Shown here: positions 29,442-38,355 of the stretch, piece by piece
Position numbering within the stretch: the stretch's first letter is position 1
Layout: each line of letters starts with the position of its first letter
DNA from: Acetobacteraceae bacterium
GTDB lineage: Bacteria; Pseudomonadota; Alphaproteobacteria; Acetobacterales; Acetobacteraceae
Length of the DNA: 51,934 nt
Direction of reading: 5' to 3'
NCBI GenBank assembly: GCA_003164135.1
Contig: PLSD01000137.1
Span: forward strand, 1-51,934
Made by a program: the position numbers and the translations under genes
The notes under the pieces: generated by a model
The model's input: only the letters and a program-made list of their open reading frames with translations
What the model was told of the DNA's origin: nothing
Database searches by the model: none

Positions 29442-30269
29442 TTACCAGATGAAGCTGGGAAGGATGGAGACGGGCATGAGGTCCATTTGGGCGGCTTCTT
29501 CCGGAGCGGCTTCGGGGTGCAACGCGTGAATGCCTGAGAGGACCCAGCAGGAGGCGATGCCTGCGGCTTTGGCGCCGGCGATGTCGGTGCGCAGTGAATC
29601 ACCGATGGCCAGGGTGCGTTCCCGTGAGGTGCCGAGCATGGCGAGGGTGGGGGTGTAGATGGCGGGGTCGGGTTTGCCGCGTTGGATGACGGTGCCGCCG
29701 TCGGCTTTGTAGTATTCGGCGAGCAGGCCGGCGCAGATGATGCGCACGCCGTCGCGCACGACTTCCAGGTCCGGGTTGGCGCAGACCATGGGGATGCCCG
29801 CTTGCAGGGCGGCTTTTAGTACGGGCGCGTAGAGGTCCGGGTCTTGCGGGCCTAAAATGTCGTCAGGGCCGGTGTTGAGGAGGAAATCGGCGGCGGCGGG
29901 GTCGTCGACTTGTTCGAAGTTCAGGGTGTCGAACACGCCGCGGTCGCGGTCCGGGCCGAGGTGGTAGAGTTTGGTGCCTAAAGTGGCGAATTCATCGGTG
30001 CGGTCGCGCAGGCCGAGGTAGACGGCCTCACCGCTCGACATGATGCCGGTGTAGAGGTGCGGGCTGATGCCCATGGCGCCGAGGGTGGCGGCGATGGCGT
30101 GCGGGCGGCGGGGGGCGTTGGAGAGGAAGACCACGGTTTTGCCCGCGTCGCGCAGACGGGAGAGGCAGTCCAGCACGCCGGGGTAGGGTTTTACGCCGTC
30201 GTGGACGACGCCCCAGAGGTCGACGATGAAGCCATCGTAGTTTTGCGCCAGTTGGCCGAAGCTGCTCAT
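29442..30269 (-). CDS. HAD-superfamily class IIA phosphatase (TIGR01459-like)
   Basis: A 275-residue hydrolase of the NagD-like subclass. The nucleophile motif is FIVDLWGVVHDG (D17), where the usual second Asp is replaced by Trp-Gly, which is characteristic of the TIGR01459 group. Motif II is VVFLSNAPRRP, the Lys is in QRGKPDPAIY, and the acidic motif is AIGDSLRTDIAGAKAAG. The natural substrate is unknown (sugar phosphates or nucleotides are likely). Its start overlaps the pyrD stop by four bases, so it belongs to the pyrD operon. Confidence 0.88.
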   Translation of the reverse strand: MSSFGQLAQNYDGFIVDLWGVVHDGVKPYPGVLDCLSRLRDAGKTVVFLSNAPRRPHAIAATLGAMGISPHLYTGIMSSGEAVYLGLRDRTDEFATLGTKLYHLGPDRDRGVFDTLNFEQVDDPAAADFLLNTGPDDILGPQDPDLYAPVLKAALQAGIPMVCANPDLEVVRDGVRIICAGLLAEYYKADGGTVIQRGKPDPAIYTPTLAMLGTSRERTLAIGDSLRTDIAGAKAAGIASCWVLSGIHALHPEAAPEEAAQMDLMPVSILPSFIW

Positions 30270-31294
30270 GCGCCTGCCCCCACGGCCTGGGTGATGGATG
30301 TGAAGCCGCGGGCGCGCAGGAGGGCGGCGAGGCCGGTTTTTAAGCGCGGGATGAGTGCGGGGCCTTGGTAAGCGAAGCCGGTGTAGAGTTGCACCAGCGA
30401 AGCTCCGGCGAGGATTTTTGCGAGGGCTTGCTCGGGCGTGGAGATGCCGCCGGCGCCGATGAGGGTGAGTTTGCCGCCGGAGAGCTTGTACGCCTGGGCC
30501 AGCATGGCGGTGCTGGGGCCGAACAAGGGCGCGCCGGAGAGGCCGCCGGTTTGGGTTTTGTGCGGGCTGCGCAGGGTTTCCGGGCGGGCGAGCGTGGTGT
30601 TGGAAATAATCAGGCCGGTGATGTTTTGCGCCAAAGCGACGGAGATGACGGCCTCCAGGGCCTCGGGCGCCAGGTCAGGCGCGATTTTCACGAACACCGG
30701 CTTGGGCGTGGTGATGCCGGAGAGGATGGCGGTGAGGCGGGCCTCGGATTGCAGGTCGCGCAGGCCGGGGGTGTTGGGGGAGGAGATGTTGATGGTGATG
30801 TAGTCGGCATGCGGGGAGACGGCGGTGACGAGGGCGGGGTAGTCGCGCTCCGGGTCCGCGCCCTCCTTGTTGATGCCGACGTTGGCGCCGACGGCGATTT
30901 TGGTGCGGTCGGCGCGTTGCAGGTTGGCGAGGAAAACCTCGATGCCGGCGTTGTTGAAGCCCATGCGGTTGATGACGGCGGCGTCTTCGGCCAGGCGGAA
31001 CAGGCGGGGTTTGGGGTTGCCGGGTTGCGGGCGGGGGGTGACTGTTCCCGCCTCGACGAAACCAAATCCAAGGTAACCGAGCGCGGTGACGGCGGCGGCG
31101 TTTTTGTCGAACCCGGCGGCGAGGCCGATGGGGTTTTGCAGGGTGCGGCCGAAGGCGGTGGTGGCGAGGATGGGGTCGGCGGGCGTGGAGTCATGGCCCG
31201 CGAGGCCGAGGCGCAGGGCGTGGAGGGACAAATTATGCGCGGTTTCGGGGTCCAGCCAGCGGGCCAGCGGCATTAAGGCAGATGAGAGACTCAT
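30266..31294 (-). CDS. pyrD: Dihydroorotate dehydrogenase (quinone), class 2
   Basis: It oxidises dihydroorotate to orotate in pyrimidine synthesis, with FMN and transfer to membrane quinone. The 342-residue protein has the class-2 N-terminal helices (LMPLARWLDPETAHNLSLHA), IGLAAGFDKNAAAVTALGYL, NRMGFNNAG, the catalytic Ser in INISSPNTPGLRDLQ, KIAPDLAPEAL, ISNTTLARP and the FMN phosphate loop IGAGGISTPEQA. It overlaps the lipoprotein gene upstream and the HAD gene downstream by four bases each. Confidence 0.97.
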   Translation of the reverse strand: MSLSSALMPLARWLDPETAHNLSLHALRLGLAGHDSTPADPILATTAFGRTLQNPIGLAAGFDKNAAAVTALGYLGFGFVEAGTVTPRPQPGNPKPRLFRLAEDAAVINRMGFNNAGIEVFLANLQRADRTKIAVGANVGINKEGADPERDYPALVTAVSPHADYITINISSPNTPGLRDLQSEARLTAILSGITTPKPVFVKIAPDLAPEALEAVISVALAQNITGLIISNTTLARPETLRSPHKTQTGGLSGAPLFGPSTAMLAQAYKLSGGKLTLIGAGGISTPEQALAKILAGASLVQLYTGFAYQGPALIPRLKTGLAALLRARGFTSITQAVGAGA

Positions 31295-31707
31295 TTTACG
31301 TAGACGAAGATATTGGGCCCGTCGCCGGCGTTGCGGGCAGTGAGGGTGATGTTGCCGGGGGCGACGCCGTCCGCCGCGATGGATTGGGCGACGGCGCTGG
31401 CCAGGGGGGTAAGGGTGGCTAGGGCGGCGGCGCTGGCGTTCGGCGTGGTGGCGCGGGGGGCGTGGGCCTCAACGGCAAACGCGGCGCCGGGTTTGATGGC
31501 GAGGGCCTGGCGCACGGCGTCGGCCACGGGGGCGGCAAAAGCCGTGGTGCCGGGGGCGATGGTGACCAGCGGGATGCGGCCGGCGAAGGCATTTACGGCG
31601 GCGACGCTCGCGGGGTCTGGTCCGGCCGGGGCGGGGGCGAAAGTTTGCCGGCCTGGCAGGGTGCAGGCGGTGAGGGCAGCCAGAGCCAGAAGGGATATTT
31701 TGCGCAT
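31291..31707 (-). CDS. Predicted lipoprotein, unknown function
   Basis: From ATG 31705-31707 the product is 138 residues, MRKISLLALAALTACTLPGR, with a clear lipobox LTAC (lipidated Cys15). The mature part is Ala/Pro/Thr-rich with no recognised domain and ends ARNAGDGPNIFVYVK. No strong ribosome binding site is visible and the frame is open upstream, so the start rests on the signal peptide. It heads the pyrD-HAD operon with 4-base overlap and is divergent from codA. Confidence 0.65.
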   Translation of the reverse strand: MRKISLLALAALTACTLPGRQTFAPAPAGPDPASVAAVNAFAGRIPLVTIAPGTTAFAAPVADAVRQALAIKPGAAFAVEAHAPRATTPNASAAALATLTPLASAVAQSIAADGVAPGNITLTARNAGDGPNIFVYVK

Positions 31708-31781
31708 GGTGCATGATGTACCGGTGCCCGGCTTGCACGGCAACCGGGGCGCGGCCAATCTGGGTCGCAAGGAGGCGCAAC

Positions 31782-33071
31782 ATGCTCGATTTGATTATAC
31801 GTGGGGCTAATCTGCCGGATGGGCGGAGTGGTGTGGATATTGGGGTGCAGGGGGACAGGATTGTCGCCGTGGAGCCGGGGTTGGCGGCGGAGGCGGGGCG
31901 GGAGATTATCGCGCGCGGCCGGCTGGTGTGCCCGCCGTTTATCGATAGCCATGTGCATATGGACTCCACACTCTCACTCGGCATGCCGCGGATGAATGAG
32001 TCCGGCACGCTGCTGGAGGGGATTGCGGTGTGGGGCGAGCTGAAGCCCTCGCTGACGCAAGAGGCGATTTATGACCGGGCGAAGCAGTTGTGTTTGTGGT
32101 CGATGGCGCGCGGGACGCTGGCGATCCGCAGCCATGTGGACATTTGCGACGACCGGCTGATGGCGGTGGATGCGCTGCTGGCGTTGCGGGACGAGATGAA
32201 GCCGTATCTGGATATTCAACTGGTGGCGTTTCCGCAGGATGGGTTTTACCGTTATGCGCGGGCGGAAGAGAATTTGCGGGCCGCGCTGGATAAAGGCGTG
32301 GATGTGGTGGGCGGGATTCCGCATTTTGAGCGCACGATGGAAGATGGCGCATTGAGCGTGAAGGCGCTGGTGCGGATTGCCGCCGAGCGCGGGCTGCTGG
32401 TGGATATGCATTGCGATGAGAGCGATGATCCGTGGTCGCGCCACATTGAGACGCTGGCCGCGGAGACGGTGCGGCATGGGTTGCAGGGGCGGGTTGCGGG
32501 GTCGCACCTGACCTCGATGCACAGCATGGATAATTACTATGTGAGCAAACTCATCCCGCTGATTCGCGAGGCGGGCGTTGCGGCGATTGCGAATCCTCTG
32601 ATTAACATTACGTTGCAGGGTCGGCATGATACGTACCCCAAGCGGCGTGGCATGACGCGGGTGAAGGAGCTGCTGGCGGCGGGGGTGAACGTGGCGTTCG
32701 GGCATGATTGCGTGATGGACCCGTGGTATCCGCTGGGCAGCCACGACATGCTGGAAGTGGCGAACATGGCGCTGCATGTGGGGCAGATGACCGGGGTGGA
32801 GGAAATCCGCGCGTGCTTTGCCGGGGTAACGGAAAATGCGGCGAAAGTGCTGAACCTGGAAGGGTATGGCATTGCGCCGGGATGCTATGCCGATCTGGTA
32901 GTGTTGCAGGCGGCGGATGCGATCGAGGCGATACGGATTTCGGCCGAGCGGCTGTATGTGCTGCGGCGGGGGAAGGTGCTGGCGCAGGCGGCACCGCGGC
33001 AGAGTGTGGTGACGTTTGGTGGTGCCGTGAAGACGGTGGATTTTACACGCGCGAATTTAGCGAGGGCTTGA
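31782..33071 (+). CDS. codA: Cytosine deaminase
   Basis: It deaminates cytosine to uracil for pyrimidine salvage. The start is ATG 31782 (MLDLIIRGANLPDGRSGVDI, 429 aa) with AAGGAGG six bases upstream. It follows E. coli CodA closely: DSHVHMDS with metal ligands H57/H59, SGTLLEGIAVWGE, VAFPQDG, DVVGGIPHFERT, VDMHCDESDDPWSRH, GSHLTSMHSMDNYYVS, NPLINITLQGRHDTYPKRRG and FGHDCVMDPWYPLG, which holds the last metal-ligand Asp. It is one base before the SDR gene. No codB permease is adjacent. Confidence 0.93.
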   Translation: MLDLIIRGANLPDGRSGVDIGVQGDRIVAVEPGLAAEAGREIIARGRLVCPPFIDSHVHMDSTLSLGMPRMNESGTLLEGIAVWGELKPSLTQEAIYDRAKQLCLWSMARGTLAIRSHVDICDDRLMAVDALLALRDEMKPYLDIQLVAFPQDGFYRYARAEENLRAALDKGVDVVGGIPHFERTMEDGALSVKALVRIAAERGLLVDMHCDESDDPWSRHIETLAAETVRHGLQGRVAGSHLTSMHSMDNYYVSKLIPLIREAGVAAIANPLINITLQGRHDTYPKRRGMTRVKELLAAGVNVAFGHDCVMDPWYPLGSHDMLEVANMALHVGQMTGVEEIRACFAGVTENAAKVLNLEGYGIAPGCYADLVVLQAADAIEAIRISAERLYVLRRGKVLAQAAPRQSVVTFGGAVKTVDFTRANLARA

Positions 33072-33072
33072 G

Positions 33073-33822
33073 ATGAAAACGATTTTGGTGACGGGTGCGA
33101 CGGCGGGATTTGGCGCGGCATTTGCGCGGCGGTTTGTGAAGGATGGGCACCGGGTGATTGCCACCGGGCGGCGGGTGGAGCGGCTGGCCGCACTCGCGGA
33201 GGAGCTGGGGGACCGGCTGCTGGCGGTGCCGTTGGATGTGACCGACAAGGCCGCCGTGGCGGGGTTTTTGGGCACGCTGCCGGCCGATTGGCGGCGGATT
33301 GACGTGCTGGTGAACAATGCGGGCCTGGCGCTGGGGCTGGGGCCGGCTTGGGAAGCTGATCTGGCCGACTGGGACACCATGGTGGCGACGAATGTGACCG
33401 GGTTGATCCATGTGACGCGGGCGATTCTGCCGGGGATGGTGGAACGCAATGACGGGATTATTCTGAATCTGGGCTCGGTGGCGGGGGTTTATCCGTATCC
33501 GGGTGGGCATGTTTATGGCGGGTCGAAGGCGTTTGTGCAGCAGTTTTCGTTGAATTTGCGGGCGGATCTGGTGGGCAAGAATATCCGGGTGACGGATATC
33601 GAGCCGGGGATGGTGAGTGGCTCGGAGTTCAGCAAGGTCCGGTTTGGCGGGGATGAGAGCAAGGCGGCGGCGGTTTATGCCGGGACACACTCGCTGAACC
33701 CGGAGGATATCGCGGAGACGGCGGCATGGCTGGTGTCGCTGCCCGCGCATGTGAATATTAACCGGATTGAGATGATGCCGACGTGTCAGGCCAACGGGCC
33801 GTTTGCCGTGAAGAGAGAATAG
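33073..33822 (+). CDS. NADP-dependent short-chain dehydrogenase (YdfG-like)
   Basis: A 249-residue classical SDR. The cofactor loop is GATAGFG (8-14), followed by the NNAG motif (81-84) and the catalytic triad S135 (GSVAGVYPYP), Y148 and K152 (YGGSK). The C-terminal EPGMVSGSEFSKVRFGGDES and NINRIEMMPTCQ resemble YdfG, the NADP-dependent 3-hydroxy acid (malonic semialdehyde) dehydrogenase. A link to pyrimidine breakdown through malonic semialdehyde would fit its place one base after codA, but this is inference. Confidence 0.88.
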   Translation: MKTILVTGATAGFGAAFARRFVKDGHRVIATGRRVERLAALAEELGDRLLAVPLDVTDKAAVAGFLGTLPADWRRIDVLVNNAGLALGLGPAWEADLADWDTMVATNVTGLIHVTRAILPGMVERNDGIILNLGSVAGVYPYPGGHVYGGSKAFVQQFSLNLRADLVGKNIRVTDIEPGMVSGSEFSKVRFGGDESKAAAVYAGTHSLNPEDIAETAAWLVSLPAHVNINRIEMMPTCQANGPFAVKRE

Positions 33823-33870
33823 ACAAGCTTCGCGTGTGCCCGTAACCTGTTAACAACTTTAACGGGTGGT

Positions 33871-35388
33871 GTGGTGTCGATTGCGCGTGTGAATAGCTTT
33901 GCCTTCGCGGGGATCGACGCGCAGCCGGTGGAAGTGCAGGTGCAGATTGCCAGCGGGCTGCCGAATTTTTTGATGGTGGGGCTGCCGGACAAGGCGGTGG
34001 GCGAGGCGCGCGAGCGGGTGCGGGCGGCGTTGACGGCGATGGGGCTGGCGCTGCCGCCCAAACGCGTGCTGGTGAATTTGGCGCCGGCGGATGTGTTGAA
34101 AGAGGGCAGTCACTTCGATTTGCCGGTGGCGCTGGCGGTGCTGGCGGCGATGGATGTGCTGCCGCGCGAGGAGTTGGCGCAGTTTGCCGCGCTGGGTGAA
34201 CTTTCGTTGGATGGGCGGATTAATCCGGTGGCGGGGGTGCTGCCGGCGGCAATTGCGGCGGCGGGGCGCGGGCTGGGGTTGATCTGCCCGGAGGCGCAGG
34301 GGCCGGAGGCGAGCTGGGCCGGGGATTTGAACGTGCTGGCGGCGCCGGATTTGTTGAGTCTGATTAACCATTTCCGCGGCACGCAGCAGCTGGCTGCACC
34401 ACCGGCGGGGTTGCTGGGGGGCGGGTATAAAACGCTGGACCTGGCGGATGTGCGCGGGATGGAGACGGCGCGCCGCGCGTTGGAAGTGGCAGCGGCGGGC
34501 GGACATAATATGCTGATGCTCGGGCCGCCGGGCGCGGGGAAATCCATGCTGGCGGCGCGGCTGCCGGGGCTGCTGCCGGACTTAACCCCGCGCGAGGCGC
34601 TGGAGGTGAGCATGGTGCACTCGGTGGCGGGGATGCTGGATGGGGGACGGTTGATTACGCGGCCACCTTTCCGCGAGCCGCATCACTCGGCGAGCATGGC
34701 GGCGGTGACGGGCGGGGGAAACAGGGCGAAGCCCGGCGAAGTTTCGCTGGCGCATCGTGGCGTGCTGTTCATGGACGAGATGCCGGAATTTCCCCGCGCC
34801 ACGCTGGAGGCTTTGCGGCAGCCGATGGAGGCGGGGCACACCACGGTTTCCCGCGCGGCGGCGCATATTACGTATCCGGCACGGTTTCAGTTGATCGGGG
34901 CGATGAACCCGTGCCGGTGCGGGTATCTGGGTGATGGCGCGCGCGAATGTGGGCGGGCGCCGCGTTGCGGGGAGGATTATCAGGCGAAGCTGAGTGGGCC
35001 ATTGCTGGACCGGATTGATATAATTATTGAAATTACGCCGCTGACGCCAAAGGAGTTGGCATGGGCACCGGTGGGGGAAAACAGCGTTGTGGTGGCGGCG
35101 CGGGTGGCGGCAGCACGCGAGCGGCAGCGGGCGCGGTATGGCGAGGACGGGGCGACCACCAATGCGGAGGCGTTGGGGGATTTGATTATGCTTACTGGCG
35201 AGGCGAAGGCGTTTTTGGAAATGGCGGCGACAAAGCTGCGGCTTTCGGCGCGGGGATATACGCGCAGTATGCGGGTGGGGCGGACGATTGCGGATTTGGC
35301 GGGGATTGAGGAGGTGCAGAAGGGGCATATCGCGGAGGCGCTGGGGTATCGCCACCGGGGGGTGGGGCGCGGGGTGGTAAAGGGGTAG
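33871..35388 (+). CDS. comM: ComM/YifB-type Mg-chelatase-like AAA+ ATPase
   Basis: A 505-residue AAA+ protein of the YifB/ComM family. ComM drives branch migration during natural transformation in other bacteria. The N-terminal Lon-protease-like fold (IARVNSFAFAGIDAQPVEVQ, VLVNLAPADVLKEGSHFDLP) is followed by Walker A GPPGAGKSML (about 217-226), Walker B VLFMDEMPEF, the GAMNPCRCGYLGD zinc-like Cys motif and the C-terminal helical domain (RLSARGYTRSMRVGRTIADL). The start is GTG at 33871 or the next codon, also GTG. Confidence 0.92.
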   Translation: MVSIARVNSFAFAGIDAQPVEVQVQIASGLPNFLMVGLPDKAVGEARERVRAALTAMGLALPPKRVLVNLAPADVLKEGSHFDLPVALAVLAAMDVLPREELAQFAALGELSLDGRINPVAGVLPAAIAAAGRGLGLICPEAQGPEASWAGDLNVLAAPDLLSLINHFRGTQQLAAPPAGLLGGGYKTLDLADVRGMETARRALEVAAAGGHNMLMLGPPGAGKSMLAARLPGLLPDLTPREALEVSMVHSVAGMLDGGRLITRPPFREPHHSASMAAVTGGGNRAKPGEVSLAHRGVLFMDEMPEFPRATLEALRQPMEAGHTTVSRAAAHITYPARFQLIGAMNPCRCGYLGDGARECGRAPRCGEDYQAKLSGPLLDRIDIIIEITPLTPKELAWAPVGENSVVVAARVAAARERQRARYGEDGATTNAEALGDLIMLTGEAKAFLEMAATKLRLSARGYTRSMRVGRTIADLAGIEEVQKGHIAEALGYRHRGVGRGVVKG

Positions 35389-35486
35389 GGTTGGTATGGT
35401 TTTCTTTGAAAGAGTGGTCTTTGCTGGCCTAGCGTGTAATCATGGGCAGTTTGTAGTTTAATAAATCAGCACTGAACGAGGATTGG

Positions 35487-37238
35487 ATGATTAGCAGCCT
35501 TTACCGATTTCGTTCGCTGTACTGGCTGCTGGATCAGGGCGAATTAGAGAAGCAGGAAATCTATTTCGCAAAGCCGGAGCAGCTTAACGACCCGATGGAG
35601 GGTTTCCGAGATATTTTTTGGAAGGGGGGGGATCAGGTCGTTACAATACCCGTGCGCAGAAACGAACTTGCTGCTTACTTCCAATATATACATTTTTTTG
35701 CCCTAGCAACCATATTCCAGACGCATGTCGAGCACGGCCTTCAACCGAAGCGTGAGCAGGTCTCTGATTTCAACGAACGCCTTCGTAAAGGATTGGAACA
35801 CGCCAATCTTGTTGTCGAGCAAGTAGCGCGTCTTGAGGCGGAAGCCCGCACGATCATCGGCAAGCTGGAAGATGCCATTGCCGGCATGGCCGAGCTGCTG
35901 GACACCCTGTTCGACATCAACCAGATCGACGCTGGCGCGATCAAGCCGGACATCACTGACGTTGCCGCCGGGGAGGCTTTTGCGCGTTTGAGCGAGACTT
36001 TTGCTACCATGGCTGCCGCCAAGGGCCTGGAATTGCGGATTGTTCCGTCATCGGCGGTGATTCGCAGCGATCGCCAATTGTTCGAGCGCATGCTGGGGAA
36101 CCTGCTGTCGAATGCGATCAAATACACCGATCACGGCAGGCTATTGCTTGGTTGCCGCCGGTCTGGCGGCAAGTTCCGGATCGAAGTGTGGGATACCGGC
36201 ATCGGCATACCCAAAGACAGCACGGACGCGGTATTCGAGGAGTTTTACCGGCTGAACCCCGAGGACAGCGCCAAATTTGGTTTAGGGCTGGGGCTATATA
36301 TCGTGCAACGATTTGCTTCGTTTCTGGACCGTCCGGATGTGATCGTGGCCGACTATCATCTGCCCGGCGGTATGACCGGTCTGCAGATTATCCAGGAGCT
36401 GCGAAGCGCTCTCGGCGGGCAGGTTCCCGCATTGATCGTGAGCGGTGACAAATCGGCCCCGGCCCGTGCGGCATTCGGGGCGAGCGCCCAAGCCTTCATC
36501 ACGAAACCGGTGAAGGCCGCGCAACTGCTGGCGCGGCTCAGCGCGCTGGTCGAGACGGTGAAGCCTGGATGGCTCGACCGGCGGCCCCGGGGCTTTGCCG
36601 TGGCACCTCCCGCTCCGGCTTCCACCGATGCCGCGATCTGCGTCATCGACGATGATCCCGGAGTCCGCGATGCCATGCAACGAACGCTTCAGGCGGAGGG
36701 GTACCAAGTAGCGACTTACCCCTCCGGTGAGACGTTCCTGGCAGATCATAACCGCGGCAAATGCCGCTGTCTGGTGGTCGATGTTGGCTTGAGCAACCGC
36801 GGGCTGGATGGCCTCGAACTGTAGAGCCTGCTTAAAGCGGAACATTCCAGCACGCCGATCATTTTCGTGACCGGAACTCGTGACTTGCCCAAGGCGGCGA
36901 AGGCGATCCGCGATGGTGCCGTGGACTTCCTGCAAAAGCCAGTCAGCAACGCCAAATTATGCGCAAGCGTCGCCCAGGCCCTGGCCCGGGTGGCGTCGGA
37001 CAGCCAAAACCTCGCCTCACGGGGCGAGGCCGATGCCTGCCTCGCAACGCTGACAGAGCGCGAGCGGCAGGTGATGGAGCGTATGGTGGCCGGCGAAGCA
37101 AGCAAGAACATAGCGGCCGATCTCGGCATCAGTCAGCGCACCGTTGAGCATCACCGCCAGAGCATAGTGCGCAAAATGCGCGTGAGATCCCTCGCGTCAC
37201 TAGTTCGTAAGGCCGGGTTGAACCGTCCGGCCAGGTAA
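35487..37238 (+). pseudogene. Decayed chimera: DUF2971 / hybrid histidine kinase / FixJ-like regulator
   Basis: The N-terminus (MISSLYRFRSLYWLLDQGEL ... PEQLNDPMEGFRDIFW) is the start of a DUF2971 protein. After about residue 90 it runs into a histidine kinase lacking the H-box. The ATPase is readable (LFERMLGNLLSNAIKYTDHG; WDTGIGIP; GLGLGLYIVQRF) but then jumps into the middle of a receiver (VIVADYHLPGG) whose first half is missing. A second receiver (AAICVIDDDPGVRDAMQRTL) follows. The frame stops at TAG 36822-36824 after GLDGLEL, but continues in phase (SLLKAEHSSTPIIFVTG) through to a LuxR/FixJ HTH (LTERERQVMERMVAGEASKN). A CAG to TAG change explains the stop. At least three lesions make it a pseudogene; the last 138 codons could still give a small FixJ-like protein. 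Confidence 0.85.
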
Positions 37239-37511
37239 CGCGGCGGAGAACCTTGTGCGCTGAAGCAAGTGTCAAGACCGCGATGTGCTACCGAACATCC
37301 CGTCTGGAGACTGGCCGGAGATGGCCCGGAGCCTGGACGAGGCGTTCCCGGACCTTGACTGGAATCGAAAGCCGCCGGGTACACTTAGGGTAGAACTGCC
37401 TAGGTAGTTTCCGATGGTACCCACGATAAGCCCACGTAGTTATTAGCAAAAGGTGAACGCTCTTCCATTGGAGCTGCTTCGTGCAAACGAGGCGGATTTC
37501 ATACCAAATGG

Positions 37512-37967
37512 ATGATTTGGGGGCCTGTCGTGTCGAATATTACTGCTGCAGCGCAACATGATTCTGGCCCCGAGGTGGCATTCACGATCGTACCGAAACA
37601 TGATTTTCGCTGGTCGCGGGCCTGTTTGCAGTTTCTTCAGGGCGTCCCGGCGGCCACCACGGCGCAGACGGATCTTGCTCAACTAATGTCTGAGACTCAT
37701 TATCCGGGATGGCAATGGACAATTACTCCCGGCATCGCGGGCGACGACGCGCGCCGTTGGCTCGCCGGAAATAACGAGACGTTTCATGTGGCGCTGCTAA
37801 CGCATCGACTTATGGATGATGGTTTTGCGGACGGCTTTTTTGCGGCACCGGATCGTCTGATGGACGGGCTTCACGATAACGAGAATGTTAAGTCGGAAGG
37901 TCTTCGGACGACGGCTCCCGTGGAGAGAAAATCCGCCGCCGTGGAAAAATATAAGGGATCGATATGA
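37512..37967 (+). CDS. Orphan hypothetical protein 1
   Basis: A 151-residue ORF, MIWGPVVSNITAAAQHDSGP, without a recognised domain, signal peptide or membrane helix. It contains an Asp/Gly-rich stretch GDDARRWLAGNNETFHVALL followed by LMDDGFADGFFAAPDRLMDG. The ribosome binding site is weak; GTG 37530 is an alternative start. Its stop overlaps the next ORF (ATGA), which supports it being real. It lies 273 bases after the decayed kinase; that gap holds no supported gene. Confidence 0.5.
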   Translation: MIWGPVVSNITAAAQHDSGPEVAFTIVPKHDFRWSRACLQFLQGVPAATTAQTDLAQLMSETHYPGWQWTITPGIAGDDARRWLAGNNETFHVALLTHRLMDDGFADGFFAAPDRLMDGLHDNENVKSEGLRTTAPVERKSAAVEKYKGSI

Positions 37968-38194
37968 GAAATAGTCCGGCCGATCAAACTCAGTCAGATG
38001 AATTTCGTACGGTGGCCTTGCACGGTCCCGCGCAGTTTTTGCCTTCGTCATTACTAGCGTGGCGCACTCCAATTGCTATTCTAAATGCCTTAAACATGGA
38101 GCCTCCACAAAATGCGAATGACTCCATACGGCCGGCCCATAAATGGAATTCGGAGAGACTTATATTTCAAGAAGAAGATAATGTTATCGATTGA
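37964..38194 (+). CDS. Orphan hypothetical protein 2
   Basis: A 76-residue ORF, MRNSPADQTQSDEFRTVALH, whose ATG overlaps the previous stop (ATGA) and has AAGGGA six bases upstream. No motif is recognised. The middle, LHGPAQFLPSSLLAWRTPIA, is moderately hydrophobic and the tail is acidic (IFQEEDNVID). The coupling to the ORF at 37512 is the main evidence that either is real. Confidence 0.45.
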   Translation: MRNSPADQTQSDEFRTVALHGPAQFLPSSLLAWRTPIAILNALNMEPPQNANDSIRPAHKWNSERLIFQEEDNVID

Positions 38195-38316
38195 TAAAAG
38201 TTCCCAACCTGTGGGTCACGCCAAAGGAAAAACGACCTAAAGCAATCAGAGTTCGCCTTCCAAAACATCGTGCTAGCTAAAGGATAAAACTGAGTCAACA
38301 AATTAAGGAGTAACCC

Positions 38317-38355
38317 ATGACCCGCTCAGCAACCTTCGGCGAGGAGTATTTGTAA
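38317..38355 (+). CDS. 12-codon ORF overlapping the pseudokinase start
   Basis: ATG 38317 opens MTRSATFGEEYL, preceded by AAGGAG seven bases upstream, one of the best ribosome binding sites in this region. Its TAA shares a base with the next ATG (TAATG). The gaggag inside it also serves the next gene. This arrangement suggests translational coupling by a leader peptide. Confidence 0.5.
   Translation: MTRSATFGEEYL

Noticed and set aside
30365..31276. Open frame of 303 codons, Gly/Ala/Val-rich, on the plus strand
   Set aside because: Antisense to pyrD, which has all family motifs.
37355..37368. ttgactggaatcga as a third FNR/FixK box before the orphan ORFs
   Set aside because: It has one mismatch in each half and sits over 140 bases upstream, so it is too weak without conservation data.
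37443..37490. tRNA-like D-arm (gctc-N8-gagc) on the minus strand followed by a possible UUU anticodon loop
   Set aside because: The anticodon stem does not pair, there is no GGTTCGA T-arm and no acceptor stem; at best a decayed tRNA fragment.
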